From the NCBI RefSeq assembly GCF_025860405.1, contig NZ_CP063785.1:6635390-6699389 (forward strand): a stretch of DNA of 64,000 bases, given 5' to 3'. Shown here in pieces: positions 41,123-49,716 of the stretch (its first letter is position 1; each line of letters opens with the position of its first letter). Both the position numbers and the translations under genes were made by a program. The stretch comes from Tolypothrix sp. PCC 7712 (GTDB lineage: Bacteria; Cyanobacteriota; Cyanobacteriia; Cyanobacteriales; Nostocaceae). Under the pieces are notes generated by a model that was given only the letters and a program-made list of their open reading frames with translations, was not told the DNA's origin and searched no databases.

Positions 41123-41374
41123 ATGTTTACTCCCTTTACTATTAAGGGCTGTTCATTAGAATTGCTGAAACATGGCGAGCAAGGAATTGTAGCTTTCTGT
41201 AAAATTCCAGATGAAAAGTGCCGTCAAGAACTAATAGCAATGGGAATATCAGTAGGAACAAGTATTACTGTTAAAGAAAAATTTCCTACATTCCAAATCG
41301 AAGTTAATAATATAAGTTTCTCAATAGATAAAGAAATAGCCCGCGTAATTTATGTACGCATTCTTGATATTTAA
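41123..41374 (+). CDS. feoA: FeoA-domain protein
   Basis: 83 aa. SH3-like FeoA fold: LLKHGEQGIVAFCKIPDEKCRQELIAMGISVGTSITVKEKF and ends in FSIDKEIARVIYVRIL. FeoA supports the ferrous iron transporter FeoB; no feoB is in the window. Its place after fdxH suggests a nif-linked iron or regulatory role (inference). Confidence 0.88.
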   Translation: MFTPFTIKGCSLELLKHGEQGIVAFCKIPDEKCRQELIAMGISVGTSITVKEKFPTFQIEVNNISFSIDKEIARVIYVRILDI

Positions 41375-41390
41375 TATTTAAATAAACTTG

Positions 41391-41421
41391 TAGGGTGTGT
41401 TGTCGCGCAGCGCAACGCACC
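41391..41421 (+). repeat. REP sequence
   Basis: GTAGGGTGTGTTGTCGCGCA + GCGCAACGCACC copy; 41573-41607 holds a divergent inverted partner (GGTGCGTTAGCC … ACACACCCTACG). Confidence 0.8.
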
Positions 41422-41633
41422 AGCGAGCCATCAAACCATTTTGGATTTTGGATTTTGGATTTTGGATTGGCCTCATAGATAAATCTAGAAGCTTGAGAAT
41501 TTTGAATTTTCGATTGATTCCACAGATAAATTTGGGGCTTGTACCATTAAGGAATTATTGTTCACAAATTTAAGGTGCGTTAGCCTACGGCATAACACAC
41601 CCTACGAAATAATAGATAACTTTTTACTATTGC

Positions 41634-41843
41634 TTAATCAACAGCAACTAACACATCAGATGCTTTAACTACAGCATAAGCTGCCTTACCTTCTGCCAAT
41701 CCTAGCTTATCTGCTGAAGACTTTGTAATTATTGCCACTACTTCTACACCAGGTGCTAGTTCTAAAGTAACTTCGCTATTCACAGAGCCAGCAACAACTT
41801 TTTTAACAGTAGCTTTTAAAGAATTACGAGCGCTAATTTCCAT
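41634..41843 (-). CDS. mop: Molbindin (Mop-domain molybdate-binding protein)
   Basis: 69 aa, a single TOBE/Mop domain: ISARNSLKATVKKVVAGSVN, LELAPGVEVVAIITKSSADKLGL and AYAVVKASDVLVAVD. Molbindins store or buffer molybdate as oligomers. Opposite in direction to feoA. Position next to nif genes fits molybdenum supply to nitrogenase. Confidence 0.93.
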   Translation of the reverse strand: MEISARNSLKATVKKVVAGSVNSEVTLELAPGVEVVAIITKSSADKLGLAEGKAAYAVVKASDVLVAVD

Positions 41844-42748
41844 CCCTGGATACCTTTTTTATTTTGTGTATACTTGATTACCCTAGCAAACAATAATAGT
41901 AAGCAGATAATTTTTTTACTTTTTTTTAATAAAGCAAGTTATTTATATAAATGAATAAATAAAGATAAAACACTATACTTACAAAATTATTTAGCTAAAT
42001 AAACTACACAAGCAGAGGCACCAAATTATTGTGTCTTTACTAATTATTCAAATGTTCATTAGCATTTTATATTAAATAGCAACTTTAAGAAAAAGCTAAA
42101 AATCTATATAAATATAATTGAGTAATAGTCAATAGAGATTCTTACTTAAATAAAGTATATTTATAGATTTTAAGGATTATCTTTATTGACAGACAAGCAA
42201 TTTATTGTTAACTAATCAAATAATTTTATGACCACAATTCGCTGAATAACTTATTTTGAAAAAATAAAAAGTTCATGATAATACTTATTGGCATTTTTTA
42301 AGCATTTTATCCATTAAATATCAGGGGATCTTTATAAAGCATTCATAATTCCAATTTATGAGAGTGATACTATATAAGTAAGCTAAATTGTTGCCAGTCA
42401 ACCAGACTTCAGCAAAAGCGATTACAGACTTAACTCAGACATTCCTAACTTAATGCTGGTTAAGTTCAAAGATGAGGCAGAAAATCTGAGATCTTCAACG
42501 AAGGAAGAGGGGAAATGCGTAAGTCTTCTGTCTTCAAATTACCAGAGTAATTAAGTAGTGAAATATGTTGGTATTTCTAAGTCGGAATGTCTAACTTCCG
42601 TAACCACTTTTTCATGCGACTAATTCAATTTATAACAATTTAGTTGGAATTTGAATAAGTTGCCTAAATGACATGCAGTTTGGGAAGCATTGCAGCAGTT
42701 TAGAACTAATTCCCTTACTTGCAAAACAAATTTTAAGGAGCCAGAATT
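41844..42748. other. Long AT-rich spacer upstream of mop and the CBS-CP12 gene
   Basis: About 900 bp without a clear gene. Two features: a mini-ORF at 42515-42550 behind a strong ribosome site (GAAGGAAGAGGGGAA), and the long 5' leader before the CBS-CP12 ATG at 42749. Promoters of both divergent genes must lie here. Confidence 0.4.
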
Positions 42749-43345
42749 ATGAGAGCTAAACACATTATGACTCAAGATGTAGCTACTATTCGCGGTTCCG
42801 CTACTGTAGCAGAAGCAGTCAAATTAATGCGGCTCAAAGAATTACGGGCGTTAATTGTAGAACCTCGCCACAGTGGTGATGCTTACGGTATTATTACCGA
42901 AACTGATATTGTATCCAAGGTTGTTGCTTATGGCAAAGATCCTCAACGGATGCATGTCTATGAAGTTATGAGTAAACCCTGCATTGTGGTCAATCCTGAC
43001 CTAGATGTAGAATATGTGGCACGTTTATTCGCTAATACTGGTGTATGGCGTGCGCCTGTGATCCAAGGTGAATTACTGGGCATTATTTCTGTCACAGATA
43101 TTATCACCAAGGGCGACTTCATGGAAAAACCAAAAATTAAATTTATCCAAAAAGAGCTTCAAAAAGCTATCTCGAATGCGCGCTCAGTTGTGGCTAACTA
43201 TGGTGCAGATTCTAAGAGAGCCGAAGAAGCTTGGGATTTAGTAGATGAACTCGAAGCCGAAGCTGGTTATTATGGCGTACCCAAACCAGAAAAAACTGCA
43301 AGACAGCTATTCTCTGAAGGTAGAGAATATGTATCTGTAGGCTAA
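42749..43345 (+). CDS. CBS domain pair fused to CP12
   Basis: 198 aa. Residues 1-125 are two CBS motifs (MRAKHIMTQDVATIRGSATV … ITETDIVSKVV; VYEVMSKPCIVVNPDLDV … LGIISVTDIITKG), which usually bind adenosine nucleotides. Residues about 130-198 match CP12 (LQKAISNARSVVANYGADSK, AWDLVDELEAEAGYYG), the protein that ties GAPDH and phosphoribulokinase in the Calvin cycle. The usual CP12 Cys pairs are absent, so redox switching is not expected. RBS AAGGAG before ATG 42749. A link from energy charge to carbon metabolism is plausible (inference). Confidence 0.9.
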   Translation: MRAKHIMTQDVATIRGSATVAEAVKLMRLKELRALIVEPRHSGDAYGIITETDIVSKVVAYGKDPQRMHVYEVMSKPCIVVNPDLDVEYVARLFANTGVWRAPVIQGELLGIISVTDIITKGDFMEKPKIKFIQKELQKAISNARSVVANYGADSKRAEEAWDLVDELEAEAGYYGVPKPEKTARQLFSEGREYVSVG

Positions 43346-43754
43346 GAGATTTGATTTTTCAACGATGTACTGTTTAGAGCAGCAATTTATTGATCGGATA
43401 ACTTAGAACCCTACTATTTTCTATCTGCTTCCAGCCTTCTCTGCTGCTAACACGAAAGCTGAATTACTTATCTAGTTTGGATAGATACCGAGTTGGGCAT
43501 TTCTGCTATCTCATACTGATACATTGTTGCTCTTTTTCTGTTTCTCTCTTTCTCTGACTGAATAATGGTTCGTGATTCTGGTGCATTTACTGTTAATTGT
43601 TGAGGGATAACAGTTAACAGCCACCACACCATTCTCATAGTTAATTGGGTCTCATAGCATTTCTTTTACATGGTGGGTAATGCCCACCATTACCTTTTCT
43701 AAGAAATGTTATGTCGATTATTTGTGTGCATTTCTATCCATAGGCAGGATATTT
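43346..43754. other. Spacer with a nested hairpin
   Basis: Outer arms ATAGCATTTCTT / AAGAAATGTTAT and inner arms TGGTGGG / CCCACCA at 43654-43712 form a 59-nt MITE-like hairpin just before the ankyrin gene. Nothing else recognised. Confidence 0.5.
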
Positions 43755-44228
43755 ATGATTTCTCAAAATCAGCAAAATCTGAGTGACACAACAAAGCAAT
43801 GGTTACTCGCTCAAGGCTACAGTTGTGATGACTTAAACCAGAGAGGTGAAAATGGAGATACACCTTTGATGAAAGCTACAAGAGCAGGCTTTTACGCAGT
43901 AGTCCAAGAGTTAATGAGTTTAGGCGTAGATATTAATGCCAGAAACAATGATGGTAATAATGCTCTATGGTTTGCTTGTTTTGGGAACCACTTCGATTTG
44001 ATGAATTTGTTACTTGCTGCACATATCAATATTGATAATCAAAATGATAATGGAGCTACGGTGTTGATGTATGCAGCTTCAGCTGGAAAGACAGAAGTAG
44101 TTAACTTGCTGTTACAACATCATCCTAACATAAATTTAAAAAACTTAGACGATTTTAAAGCAATAGATTTTGCGAGTAATGTAGAAGTCTTAAGGATACT
44201 CAAAAATGCCTCCAAGTCCTATCTCTAA
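43755..44228 (+). CDS. Ankyrin-repeat protein
   Basis: 157 aa. Four ankyrin units: ENGDTPLMKATRAGFYAVVQELMSLGVDI, NDGNNALWFACFGNHFDLMNLLLAAHINI, NDNGATVLMYAASAGKTEVVNLLLQHHPNI, and a partial LDDFKAIDFASNVEVLRIL. It is a soluble protein-interaction scaffold. ATG 43755 has AGGA upstream. Its last 23 bp overlap the start of the following nitroreductase-like gene, so the two are made together and their products may interact (inference). Confidence 0.9.
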   Translation: MISQNQQNLSDTTKQWLLAQGYSCDDLNQRGENGDTPLMKATRAGFYAVVQELMSLGVDINARNNDGNNALWFACFGNHFDLMNLLLAAHINIDNQNDNGATVLMYAASAGKTEVVNLLLQHHPNINLKNLDDFKAIDFASNVEVLRILKNASKSYL

Positions 44229-45492
44229 GCGAATCTATCATCAAGCAACCAAGCATTCTTACTTATCTGTGCAGCTCGATCCAAATTATGTGGATGCTGC
44301 AACTCAACCATCTTCATTTAAAGTTTACCCAAAGTTTTATCGGCGAGTGAAATTAAATCTCAATAATCAAATTCACTCGTTTATCAGCCTTACTAGTGCT
44401 GTAACTTTAGAAAAAATCTATAAAGAAGGTGCTGTGAAATTGCGTGTAAATCCGTCTGCTGGCGCTTTATATCCCACAGAAGTTTATATCCAGATTCGCA
44501 ATATCGAAGGCTTTATTAACGGCATATATCATTTAGAAGTTGAGAATAATTGTCTAACTCTAATCTATGAATTAATTGATGATGGCTTAGAGAGTTATAT
44601 TATACCCGGCAAAAGTATAAATGGATTCATTTTTTTAATTAGTTGTGTTTATTATAGGTCTAGCTGGAAATATAAAGACAGGAGCCTGAGATATTGCTGG
44701 CTGGATAGCGGACACCATTTAGGTGCGATTGCTGCTTCAGCCTATATTCACGACAGAGAGATACAGTTAATTTTCGATTTTGATAAACTCGCTCTCAATG
44801 CGGATTTAGGATTTGAGAATAAAGAGTTTATTACTGCTTGTGCGATTTCGGGAGAAATCGAAGACAAGAAAGTCAGAAATTTAAGGTTAAAAGTTCCTTT
44901 TGTCTGTGGCACCGATTATTTTGAAGCCAATGAATTCATCGAACAAGGCTATCAAAACACATCTCTTCAGCCGAGTCGCCAGCAGAAATTAGTGCATCCC
45001 CAGTTTAACTTTGACAAAGATAAATTTTTTCAGACTGTTTGGATGAGACGTTCAATTAGACGTTTTTATAAACAGTCAATTCCTCAAGAAAGTTATTGGC
45101 AGCTATGGCAGCATTTTCAGCAGCCAATACCAACCAAAAATTTTGAGGAGATGGAAATTTACTCTGTTGTACATCATGTCAGAGGAATGACTCCAGGGAT
45201 ATACAAAGGGAAGCATCTATTAAAAGCGGGCAATTTTAGTGAAAAAACGGGTTACTTGTGCATCAATCAAGCAATAGTTAGAGATAGCGCTGTAACTTTA
45301 TTTTTTACGTCCGACTATATAAATTATCAAACAGCTATGTTAATAGCTGGTTTTTTAGGGCAAAGAGTTTATCTTGTTAGCAACTTTATGGGTATTCATT
45401 GTAGTGGGATTGGAGCTTTCTATGATGATGAAACCCAAGAATTTTTAGGAACTAATCAAGATGTACTCTATGCGATCGCAATTGGCATATAA
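44206..45492 (+). CDS. SagB-type/nitroreductase-like oxidoreductase with two domains
   Basis: 428 aa. Two nitroreductase-like halves: the first with LRVNPSAGALYPTEVYIQI (a classic SagB R-PSAG-LYP flavin motif) and DSGHHLGAIAASAYIHD; the second with VWMRRSIRRFYKQSIP and INYQTAMLIAGFLGQRVYLVSNFMGIHCSGIGAF, ending DVLYAIAIGI. SagB-like enzymes oxidise azolines in peptide biosynthesis or reduce flavin-bound substrates; no precursor peptide or YcaO gene is seen here. Found in nif-side loci of Nostocales. Overlaps the ankyrin gene. Confidence 0.85.
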   Translation: MPPSPISKRIYHQATKHSYLSVQLDPNYVDAATQPSSFKVYPKFYRRVKLNLNNQIHSFISLTSAVTLEKIYKEGAVKLRVNPSAGALYPTEVYIQIRNIEGFINGIYHLEVENNCLTLIYELIDDGLESYIIPGKSINGFIFLISCVYYRSSWKYKDRSLRYCWLDSGHHLGAIAASAYIHDREIQLIFDFDKLALNADLGFENKEFITACAISGEIEDKKVRNLRLKVPFVCGTDYFEANEFIEQGYQNTSLQPSRQQKLVHPQFNFDKDKFFQTVWMRRSIRRFYKQSIPQESYWQLWQHFQQPIPTKNFEEMEIYSVVHHVRGMTPGIYKGKHLLKAGNFSEKTGYLCINQAIVRDSAVTLFFTSDYINYQTAMLIAGFLGQRVYLVSNFMGIHCSGIGAFYDDETQEFLGTNQDVLYAIAIGI

Positions 45493-45510
45493 CTTAGGAA
45501 ATCAACAGAA

Positions 45511-45882
45511 ATGGCTAAAGAAATTTACTCCCAAGAAGATGATTCACACCCAATGCAGCTGACTTCAGCAGATATTATCCTGCGTCAGCAACTAGAGTAT
45601 TCTATTAGCAGGTACTTCTATGAAGCCTGCGATCGCTTTATCCAAAACCTCTTATCTACTTGTCGTTGGTATGTTACCACCGATGCTAGTGTAATGGTGT
45701 TGGTAATTGAATGTCCCGATGAGGTTACTAACTGGCGGATTCTACAAAAAATCGTGCCAATGGGTAAATTACTTTATAAGATTGTTAGCAGTGCTAAAAT
45801 TCGTGTTTGCCCTCCAGAGAGCCAAGGCATACCCTTTGAAATGAGGGTAGATGAATTGTCGATTTACGGAGACGATATCTAA
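45511..45882 (+). CDS. Conserved hypothetical protein, 123 aa
   Basis: Soluble alpha/beta protein (LRQQLEYSISRYFYEACDRF, WYVTTDASVMVLVIECPDEV, AKIRVCPPESQGIPFEMRVDEL). Starts 19 bp after the SagB-like gene and is likely the last gene of the ankyrin operon. Not assigned to a known family by me. Confidence 0.7.
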   Translation: MAKEIYSQEDDSHPMQLTSADIILRQQLEYSISRYFYEACDRFIQNLLSTCRWYVTTDASVMVLVIECPDEVTNWRILQKIVPMGKLLYKIVSSAKIRVCPPESQGIPFEMRVDELSIYGDDI

Positions 45883-45929
45883 TCTTATTCTAGGTTTTAG
45901 ATGTTGGATTTGGCAATCTGGATTGTTAA

Positions 45930-46403
45930 CTAAACCTGAAAATTCTGTCTGATGATTGTGGCTACTTCCTCAAACACCAGATTAGCAGAATGCTCGATAG
46001 CAGGGCTTAATTCCAGGCCTAAATCAAGATTTGCTGCTTCAATGAGGTAGACTGTTACCTCTTGAGGAAAGTCATTTTGAAAAATTTTCCGTCCAGCAGC
46101 TAAAGCATTATCCCAACGAAAATCATGCAAGTTGTAACTAGGTTCTGGTAAAGCTTCGAGTTCTTTCCCAGGGACTTTAAATACTGCGCCTGGTTCAGAA
46201 CCTGTGGAACTTGCATCAATAATAATTAATTGTTTGCTTCCTCTAGCTTGAAACATCACTTCCATCCCTCCGGTTCCACAGTCATAAACTCGGACGTTGG
46301 GATGAGGATTTTTAGTGAGAAATTGCTGTAGGCGTTGAGCGACAATTACGCCTACAGCATCATCACTGCGATTGAGATTACCACAACCAATAATAGTTAG
46401 CAT
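45930..46403 (-). CDS. hupW: Hydrogenase maturation protease (HupW type)
   Basis: 157 aa. IIGCGNLNRSDDAVGVIVAQRL carries the first nickel-contact Asp region, YDCGTGGMEVMF the second, LIIIDASSTGSEPG and LHDFRWDNALAAG the rest of the HybD-like fold. It removes the C-terminal tail of the uptake hydrogenase large subunit after nickel insertion. Uptake hydrogenase recycles H2 made by nitrogenase, so its location here fits. hupSL are not in the window. Confidence 0.9.
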   Translation of the reverse strand: MLTIIGCGNLNRSDDAVGVIVAQRLQQFLTKNPHPNVRVYDCGTGGMEVMFQARGSKQLIIIDASSTGSEPGAVFKVPGKELEALPEPSYNLHDFRWDNALAAGRKIFQNDFPQEVTVYLIEAANLDLGLELSPAIEHSANLVFEEVATIIRQNFQV

Positions 46404-46582
46404 TTGTTGAGCGTGTTTTGAGAATCAGCCTGTATTTTGATGGGTTTCCTATAAGGTGAAAATGCACAAAATGCAATAGCTATTTACTTAATATTTACTA
46501 TATTTAATATGAAGATAGTTTTTAGGGGCACAATCAATTGTGTCCCTACTATTTATTGTATCTAAAGTAAGTTAATTAGAAA

Positions 46583-47005
46583 CTAAAACGCTACTCCATA
46601 TTTTTTGGCAATTTCAACCAGCTTCTCACACTGTTCTTGTCCAGCTTTGATTAAAAGTGCGTCTGCCTCTTCTGGTTTTGTACCATCTTTAGGAATTAAA
46701 TATTTGACATATATTGATACAAAATCAGCGATAATTGCCATACCAGATAAAGCGTGTGCGTCTGCTTCTTTACCTGCGATCGCAGCTACTAAACCTGCTT
46801 TAATGGGGTCAGGTTTCACTTTCATAAACTGATCGACAAGTTTCGGTATATAATCTGCTGGTGCTAGGTTATTTAACTTAGTAGTATCAGGCTTAAAATC
46901 ACATCCTGCTGCTTTTGACTGTTCTAATACACACCATTCTGTAAATTCTTGGAGTGCAGCGTCGGGAAGAAGAGGAAGATATTTATGTAGGGCGATATCA
47001 GACAC
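46583..47005 (-). CDS. Hypothetical protein, 140 aa
   Basis: Fully helical prediction: HKYLPLLPDAALQEFTEWCVLEQ, DYIPKLVDQFMKV, IKAGLVAAIAGKEADAHALSGM, ADFVSIYVKYLIP. No signal peptide. Looks like a conserved cyanobacterial globular protein; family not recognised. Single gene on the minus strand. Confidence 0.65.
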   Translation of the reverse strand: MSDIALHKYLPLLPDAALQEFTEWCVLEQSKAAGCDFKPDTTKLNNLAPADYIPKLVDQFMKVKPDPIKAGLVAAIAGKEADAHALSGMAIIADFVSIYVKYLIPKDGTKPEEADALLIKAGQEQCEKLVEIAKKYGVAF

Positions 47006-47492
47006 AAGCTTACCTTGTAAATTTCTATTTTTCGCAATGCGTAAAGCAAGATTAACGCACTATATCAAGGAGTTTTAGTATGTTAAGCTACTACTATTAA
47101 TTAAATATCTACAATTATTACTATATTGAAGAAAAAATAATTTTATTTTTAATAAATAGGTAGGATTAATAACATCATCTCAATCTCCAATAATATAAAC
47201 AATAATTCAGAATATTACGAATTTTAAATATTTCATCTACTTATTAGTATTACCCTAAACAAGATATTACAGATTTTTTATTAAGGGTTATTGAAGTAGG
47301 AAGCATAAATCCAGAGATTAGCGATCGCACTACATCTCCTGTAAGTAAACCAAAAAATCAATAGAAGAAAAGAAGACATTACGTCGGTAATTTTTGGATA
47401 TCCCTCTTTACTTACCAAAACTGCATAAGCTTTACTAGGCTGAGAACTATATAGTTAGTGGAAACGAAAAAAATATCAGGCATCAGGTGAAT
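47006..47492. other. AT-rich spacer
   Basis: Nearly 490 bp between divergent genes, with no gene, hairpin or repeat that I can support. Confidence 0.4.
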
Positions 47493-48920
47493 ATGAAAAA
47501 GTCGAAAATGGCATATTCTTTAGTAAAACTAAGATTAGCTCCGGTATTCCTCAGTTTTCTCAGTTGTTTAACATTACCTTCAAATTCAACCATAGCATTA
47601 GATAAAACACTATTAGCACAGCAAGCACTAAGCTATCAACAAAAAATTAAATCACTTCTTAGGCAAAATCAACCTACATCAGCATTAGAAATTTTAAAAC
47701 AGAGTCGCAATCTAGCTTTAGTAGATTTATTAGCACAGAGTTTTCCAACAAGAAATGTTAACGCGCCAACCACTGAGACAATTAAGCAAGTTGCTAAAAA
47801 TCAAAATGCAACACTTGTACAATATTCCCTACTATACCAAAATGTAAATGTTGCGGGTAAACGACAAACTCAGACTTCTGATTTGGTAATTTGGGTAATT
47901 CAACCTACAGGTGAAATCTCTCTAAGACAAGTTGATTTAAAGGCTTGGCAATCAAAAAATAAGACTACTCTGGCAGATGTGATTAATCACCTTCAACAAA
48001 GTCATAGTCAGGGAATTGAGGGACATAAAGGCATAATAAAAATATCAGACACTACCCAAAATAGTTCTTCATTAGCTAGAAAACAACTACATGAATTACT
48101 TATTCAACCAATATCTGATATTTTACCCACTAAACCAGAAGCAAGAGTAATTTTTATTCCTCAAGATAAATTATTTCTTGTACCTTTTGCAACTTTACAA
48201 GATGAGAACAATCAATATTTGATTGAGAAATACATAATTTCTACTGCACCATCAATACAAGCTTTAGATTTACTAGCAAAAAGGCACAATTCTAATACAA
48301 AATCTACTCAAGATGTGTTGATAGTTGGTAATCCTACGATGCCAACTAAACCTCTAAATCCTGGGGAGTCATTTAGTAAGCTATCTCCACTACCAGGCGC
48401 AGAAAAAGAAGCAAAAAATATTGCCAGTATCTATAATACTCAAGCGTTGATAGGTGATGCTGCAACTGAAACAACAGTTGTCAAGCGAATGTCCAACGCC
48501 AGGATTATTCATTTAGCAACATCAGGATTTTTGGGTAACTCAATAGAAAATCCTGGCTTACTAGCCTTTGCACCTTCTAGTCAAGATGATGGTTGGTTAA
48601 CTGCGGCTGAGGTTAGCAAGCTGAAGCTAAAAGCTGAATTAGTTATTTTGAGTAGTTGTGATTCTGCTTTAGGAAAAATCACAGGTGATGGTGTAATTGG
48701 ATTGTCTCGTGCATTCTTGGTAGCGGGTGCTAACAGTGTAATCGCTTCGTATGGCAAGATTTCTGATGAATCAACTACGACATTAATGACGGAATTTCAT
48801 AGTAATTTAACTAAAAATCCTGATAAAGCTGTTGCTTTACATCAAGCAATGTTAGTAACAATGAAAAAATATCCTAATCCTCAAGATTGGGGAATGTTTA
48901 CACTTGTAGGTTTACCATAA
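47493..48920 (+). CDS. Secreted CHAT-domain protein (caspase-like)
   Basis: 475 aa. Signal peptide (LAPVFLSFLSCLTLPSNSTIA), a short helical region about 40-90, then a CHAT domain (about 130-475) with RVIFIPQDKLFLVPFATLQD, catalytic His in IIHLATSGF and catalytic Cys in LVILSSCDSALG, ending WGMFTLVGLP. CHAT proteases are caspase-like peptidases common in cyanobacteria. Export is predicted, unusual compared with the cytosolic TPR-CHAT proteins. Start ATG 47493 with AGG ahead; a GTG at 47487 is also possible. Confidence 0.88.
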   Translation: MKKSKMAYSLVKLRLAPVFLSFLSCLTLPSNSTIALDKTLLAQQALSYQQKIKSLLRQNQPTSALEILKQSRNLALVDLLAQSFPTRNVNAPTTETIKQVAKNQNATLVQYSLLYQNVNVAGKRQTQTSDLVIWVIQPTGEISLRQVDLKAWQSKNKTTLADVINHLQQSHSQGIEGHKGIIKISDTTQNSSSLARKQLHELLIQPISDILPTKPEARVIFIPQDKLFLVPFATLQDENNQYLIEKYIISTAPSIQALDLLAKRHNSNTKSTQDVLIVGNPTMPTKPLNPGESFSKLSPLPGAEKEAKNIASIYNTQALIGDAATETTVVKRMSNARIIHLATSGFLGNSIENPGLLAFAPSSQDDGWLTAAEVSKLKLKAELVILSSCDSALGKITGDGVIGLSRAFLVAGANSVIASYGKISDESTTTLMTEFHSNLTKNPDKAVALHQAMLVTMKKYPNPQDWGMFTLVGLP

Positions 48921-49019
48921 CGAGAAACCGAGGGGGTAGTTAATCAGGAAATTTTTAATCTAACTCAAAAATGGTATTATTCGTTCATAAACAGAAAGAA
49001 AAATTTGCTGTTCAAAATC

Positions 49020-49640
49020 ATGTTTTTTGCTAACTCTTTAGAAAATCAGCTTCAGCGTTGGAACGATATTATTCGTAATCAGCCACAAAATCCTAATGCT
49101 TATATTAGACGTGGAATGGTTAACTTTCAGCTTGCTAAAATTGATGAATCCATTCAAGATTTTGATACCGCAGAAAGAATAGATCCACGCCTTAAACCAT
49201 ATTTATGGCAACGTGGATTATCTTATTACTATGCTGAAAAATTTGCTGAAGGTGCTGAACAATTTGAGATTGACTTGACAGTTAATGCTCAAGATGTAGA
49301 AGAAACAGTATGGCGATATCTATGCATAGCTCGTATTGATAGTGTAGAGAAAGCACGTAATTCGCTATTAACTGTCAGAAATGACCCCCGGCGAATTATG
49401 CGGAGTGTATACGATTTATATGCAGGGAATTGTACAACTAATGATGTTTTAAATGTTGGTCAATCTGATGGTGTAAAAGGCAATTTTTACAGCCATCTTT
49501 ATTTAGGATTATATTACGAAGCTGAGAATAATTTGGAATTAGCTCAGGAATATATAGTTAAAGCTGCTGATGATTATAAAATTGATGATTATATGTGGTA
49601 TTTAGCTCAGGTACATAAAACCCTGCGACAATGGTCTTAA
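49020..49640 (+). CDS. TPR-repeat protein
   Basis: 206 aa. Three to four TPR units: NAYIRRGMVNFQLAKIDESIQDFDTAERIDPRLKPYLWQRGLSYYYAEKFAEGAEQFEID, and later LYLGLYYEAENNLELAQEYIVKAADDYKID. Short N-terminal lead without a clear signal peptide. Scaffold role only. Convergent with uvrB across a two-way terminator. Lies 99 bp after the CHAT gene; the pairing CHAT plus TPR in separate genes is noteworthy. Confidence 0.85.
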   Translation: MFFANSLENQLQRWNDIIRNQPQNPNAYIRRGMVNFQLAKIDESIQDFDTAERIDPRLKPYLWQRGLSYYYAEKFAEGAEQFEIDLTVNAQDVEETVWRYLCIARIDSVEKARNSLLTVRNDPRRIMRSVYDLYAGNCTTNDVLNVGQSDGVKGNFYSHLYLGLYYEAENNLELAQEYIVKAADDYKIDDYMWYLAQVHKTLRQWS

Positions 49641-49668
49641 AATCATACCCGATAGGCAAAGGTTATCT

Positions 49669-49707
49669 AGGATAGCGAAAAAAGAGCTTGCTCTTAATCG
49701 CTATCCT
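49669..49707. terminator. Bidirectional terminator between TPR gene and uvrB
   Basis: AGGATAGCGA pairs with TCGCTATCCT, with an inner AAGAGC/GCTCTT stem. Serves both convergent genes. Confidence 0.75.
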
Positions 49708-49716
49708 GACTTTATA

